Assembly: GCF_013240295.1 (NCBI RefSeq)
Contig: NZ_JABETK010000002.1
Coordinates: 1,860,001-1,924,000 of the forward strand
Length of the DNA: 64,000 bases
Source: Neoaquamicrobium sediminum
GTDB taxonomy: Bacteria > Pseudomonadota > Alphaproteobacteria > Rhizobiales > Rhizobiaceae
Reading direction: 5' to 3'
The notes under the pieces: generated by a model
Told to the model about the DNA's origin: nothing
Database searches by the model: none
Seen by the model: the letters and a program-made list of their open reading frames with translations, nothing else
Shown here: piece by piece, positions 62,178 through 64,000 of the stretch
Layout of the letters: each line of letters begins with the position of its first letter
Position numbering within the stretch: the stretch's first letter is position 1
Program-made: the position numbers and the translations under genes

Positions 62178-62989
62178 GGCAATGCGAGCTCGAGCCTCTT
62201 CGAGGCAGCCGGCGCAATCGTGTGGCGCTTCCAGGGCATCTCGCCGCGCTCGACCATCTCTTCCAGCGCCTGCCAGTCGCGCAGCGTGTCCATCGACCGC
62301 CAGAACCCCTCATGCTTGTAGGCCATGAGCTTGTCCTCCCGGATCAGCCGCTCGAACGGTTCCAGCACGAGTTCCTCGCCCTCGCGCATGTAGTCGAATA
62401 TCTCGCGGCGGAAGAGGAAGTATCCGCCGTTGATCCAGATGTCCGACCGATCGGAAGTCCTGAACTCGACCACCCGGCCGTCTTCCGCAATATCGGCCAG
62501 GTGATAGGTCAGCGGCGGGCGAACGGCCAGGAAACAGGCAAGCTTGTCGCTGGCCTTGAAACGCCGGACCATGTCGTCGAGGTCGACGTCGCACAGTCCG
62601 TCACTGTAATTGGCGAGGAACATATCCTCGGTTTCGACCATCTCGCGCACCGCCCACAGACGCTCGCCGATCTTGCGCCAGATGCCGGTGTCGATCAGCG
62701 CGATACGCCAGTCGGTGGGGATATCGCCGAGATATTCAACCTGCCGTCCGCCAGCCGACACCACGCAGTCGGCAAAGGACTGCGGCCTCAGGTTGAGGAA
62801 GAAATCCTTGATGACGTTCGCCTTGTAGCCGAGACACAGGACGAAATCCTGGTGCCCGTAATCTGAATAGTACTGCATGACGTGATGGAGGATCGGCTGT
62901 TGCCCCAGCGGGATCATCGGCTTGGGCACACCTTCCTTGTACTCGCGGATGCGGGTCCCGAGACCGCCGCAGAAAAGAACGACTTTCAT
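62174..62989 (-). CDS. Glucose-1-phosphate cytidylyltransferase-like nucleotidyltransferase
   Basis: A 271-residue sugar nucleotidyltransferase. MKVVLFCGGLGTRIREYKEG is the nucleotide loop, VPKPMIPLGQQPILHHVM the Lys-containing activator block, DMFLANYSDGLCDVDL the metal Asp strand, and INGGYFLFRREIFDYM the sugar pocket. The GLGTRIRE spacing and YSDYGHQDFVLCLGYK fit RfbF-type enzymes, which make CDP-glucose for dideoxy or branched sugars. Its ATG overlaps the methyltransferase stop by ATGA. Confidence 0.88.
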   Translation of the reverse strand: MKVVLFCGGLGTRIREYKEGVPKPMIPLGQQPILHHVMQYYSDYGHQDFVLCLGYKANVIKDFFLNLRPQSFADCVVSAGGRQVEYLGDIPTDWRIALIDTGIWRKIGERLWAVREMVETEDMFLANYSDGLCDVDLDDMVRRFKASDKLACFLAVRPPLTYHLADIAEDGRVVEFRTSDRSDIWINGGYFLFRREIFDYMREGEELVLEPFERLIREDKLMAYKHEGFWRSMDTLRDWQALEEMVERGEMPWKRHTIAPAASKRLELALP

Positions 62990-64000
62990 CTTGCGAACTC
63001 CGTAGGCGATGCAACGCGCACATTGGGGATTGGCACGACGAGCTTCGCGCCCCAGCCGGCGACATAGCTCAGCTGCTGAGCGATCTCGTGCCGCAGGTTC
63101 CACGGCAGGATCAGGATGTAGTCCGGCCGCGCCTCTTCGATCGCCTCGACCGGCAGGATCGGTATGTGCATGCCGGGCGTATAGCGACCATGCTTGTAGG
63201 GGTTGCGATCGACCGTGAAGCGCAGCAGGTCGGGACCGATGCCGCAATAGTTGAGCAAAGTGTTGCCCTTGCCGGGGGCGCCATAGCCGCAGACGACCTT
63301 GCCTTCGCTCTGTGCGGTCAGCAGGAACGAGAGGATGTCGCGCTTCGCCCGCTGGGCGCTGGCCGCAAACGAGGTGTAGGTTTCCATCCGGTCGAAACCG
63401 AGTTCGCGCTCCCGCGCCTCAAGTTCACCGACGGCTGGACCGACGTCGTGCGCCGAGTCGGCATGCGCGAGATAGACGCGCAGCGAACCGCCATGGGTCG
63501 GCAGCTTCTCGACGTCGAACACTTTAAACCGGTGGCGTCGCGCCATCTCCTGGATAGTCAGCAGCGAGAAGTAGGAAAAGTGCTCGTGATAGATCGTGTC
63601 GAACTGGTTTTCGGCGATCAGTCGTTCGAGGTGCGGAAACTCGAGCGTGACCGCACCCTCCGGGTTCAGCAGCAGCTTGATGCCGGCGACGAAATCATTG
63701 AGGTCGGGCACCTGCGCGAGCACATTGTTGCCGATGATGAGATCGGCACCCGTGCCTTCCTCGATCAACTGGCGCGCCAGCCGCACACCGAAGAAGTCGA
63801 CGCGGGTAGGAATGCCCTTGTCGATCGCGACCTGCGCGACATTGGCGGCCGGCTCGATACCAAGCACCGGTACACCCAGCGCGCCAAAGTGTTGGAGAAG
63901 ATAGCCGTCATTGCTGGCAAGCTCGACGGCGAGATGGTTGCCGCACAGCCCGAGCCTGTCGGTGATCGCTTCGCAATAGGCCTTGGCGTGCGCGACCCAG
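62986..64000 (-). CDS. Sugar C-methyltransferase-like SAM protein (partial, starts beyond right edge)
   Basis: At least 337 residues are visible; the frame is open to the window edge. The SAM motif VELASNDGYLLQHF lies at the right, then IGNNVLAQVPDLNDFV, LEFPHLERLIAENQFDTIYH-EHFSYFS (the catalytic His region), and a C-terminal domain with VCGYGAPGKGNTLLNY and VDRNPYKHGRYTPGMHIPI. This is the NovU/TylCIII/EvaC C-methyltransferase type, which methylates NDP-keto-sugars. The N-terminal zinc-binding domain is outside the window. Together with the cytidylyltransferase it suggests a branched-chain CDP-sugar. Confidence 0.88.
   Translation of the reverse strand, partial: WVAHAKAYCEAITDRLGLCGNHLAVELASNDGYLLQHFGALGVPVLGIEPAANVAQVAIDKGIPTRVDFFGVRLARQLIEEGTGADLIIGNNVLAQVPDLNDFVAGIKLLLNPEGAVTLEFPHLERLIAENQFDTIYHEHFSYFSLLTIQEMARRHRFKVFDVEKLPTHGGSLRVYLAHADSAHDVGPAVGELEARERELGFDRMETYTSFAASAQRAKRDILSFLLTAQSEGKVVCGYGAPGKGNTLLNYCGIGPDLLRFTVDRNPYKHGRYTPGMHIPILPVEAIEEARPDYILILPWNLRHEIAQQLSYVAGWGAKLVVPIPNVRVASPTEFAR

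Overview
The window is 64 kb of chromosomal DNA from a high-GC alphaproteobacterium. The dense run of ABC importers with catabolic enzymes, the NtrC/sigma-54 circuit, the FadR-type GntR and ROK regulators, and the many ATGA overlaps resemble Hyphomicrobiales (Mesorhizobium/Aminobacter/Phyllobacteriaceae-like). That assignment is inference. No rRNA, tRNA, CRISPR array, insertion sequence or prophage was recognised.

Layout. (1) 0.3-7.7 kb: a spermidine-synthase-like methyltransferase, a DEAD-box helicase, and a minus-strand operon of creatininase-family hydrolase, FAD-linked oxidase, BphA4-type reductase and cytosine-deaminase-like amidohydrolase. (2) 8.0-21.9 kb: a divergent sugar locus. Minus strand: ROK repressor, FucI-like isomerase, GH31 glycosidase, sugar-binding protein, two permeases, enolase-superfamily dehydratase. 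Plus strand: ABC ATPase, YihV-like sugar kinase, class I aldolase, aldehyde dehydrogenase, terminator. Together these give import, glycoside cleavage, isomerisation, phosphorylation, aldol cleavage and aldehyde oxidation of an unidentified sugar. (3) 21.9-28.3 kb: an OFA-family MFS carboxylate transporter with a perfect sigma-54 promoter and paired upstream operators, served by an adjacent NtrB/NtrC-type two-component system and followed by a LysR gene. (4) 28.3-38.1 kb: a GntR-controlled glutathione/peptide-type ABC importer with two tandem binding proteins and a signal-less gamma-glutamyltransferase. (5) 38.2-45 kb: an envelope module (L,D-transpeptidase, OmpR/QseC-type pair, DsbA-like protein) behind a PmrA-like box, then DUF305, TSUP and two Rnk/GreA-C-type genes. 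(6) 45-57.2 kb: a TetR-linked operon of DUF1028 protein, ThDP enzyme, DadA-like dehydrogenase, peptide-type ABC importer, N-acyl-D-amino-acid deacylase and a proline-racemase-family enzyme with a Cys/Ser active-site pair. It looks like a pathway for N-acylated D-amino acids. (7) 57.4-60 kb: modABC molybdate importer. (8) 60-64 kb: surface-sugar genes (phosphohexomutase, PIG-L deacetylase, glucose-1-phosphate cytidylyltransferase, C-methyltransferase running off the right edge).

Seven genes with conserved families are each broken by a single one-base frameshift, five of them inside or beside a C/G or A/T run. All other motifs in them are intact and the repaired lengths are normal, so base-calling errors are the likeliest cause. 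They are entered as pseudogene because the given sequence does not read through.
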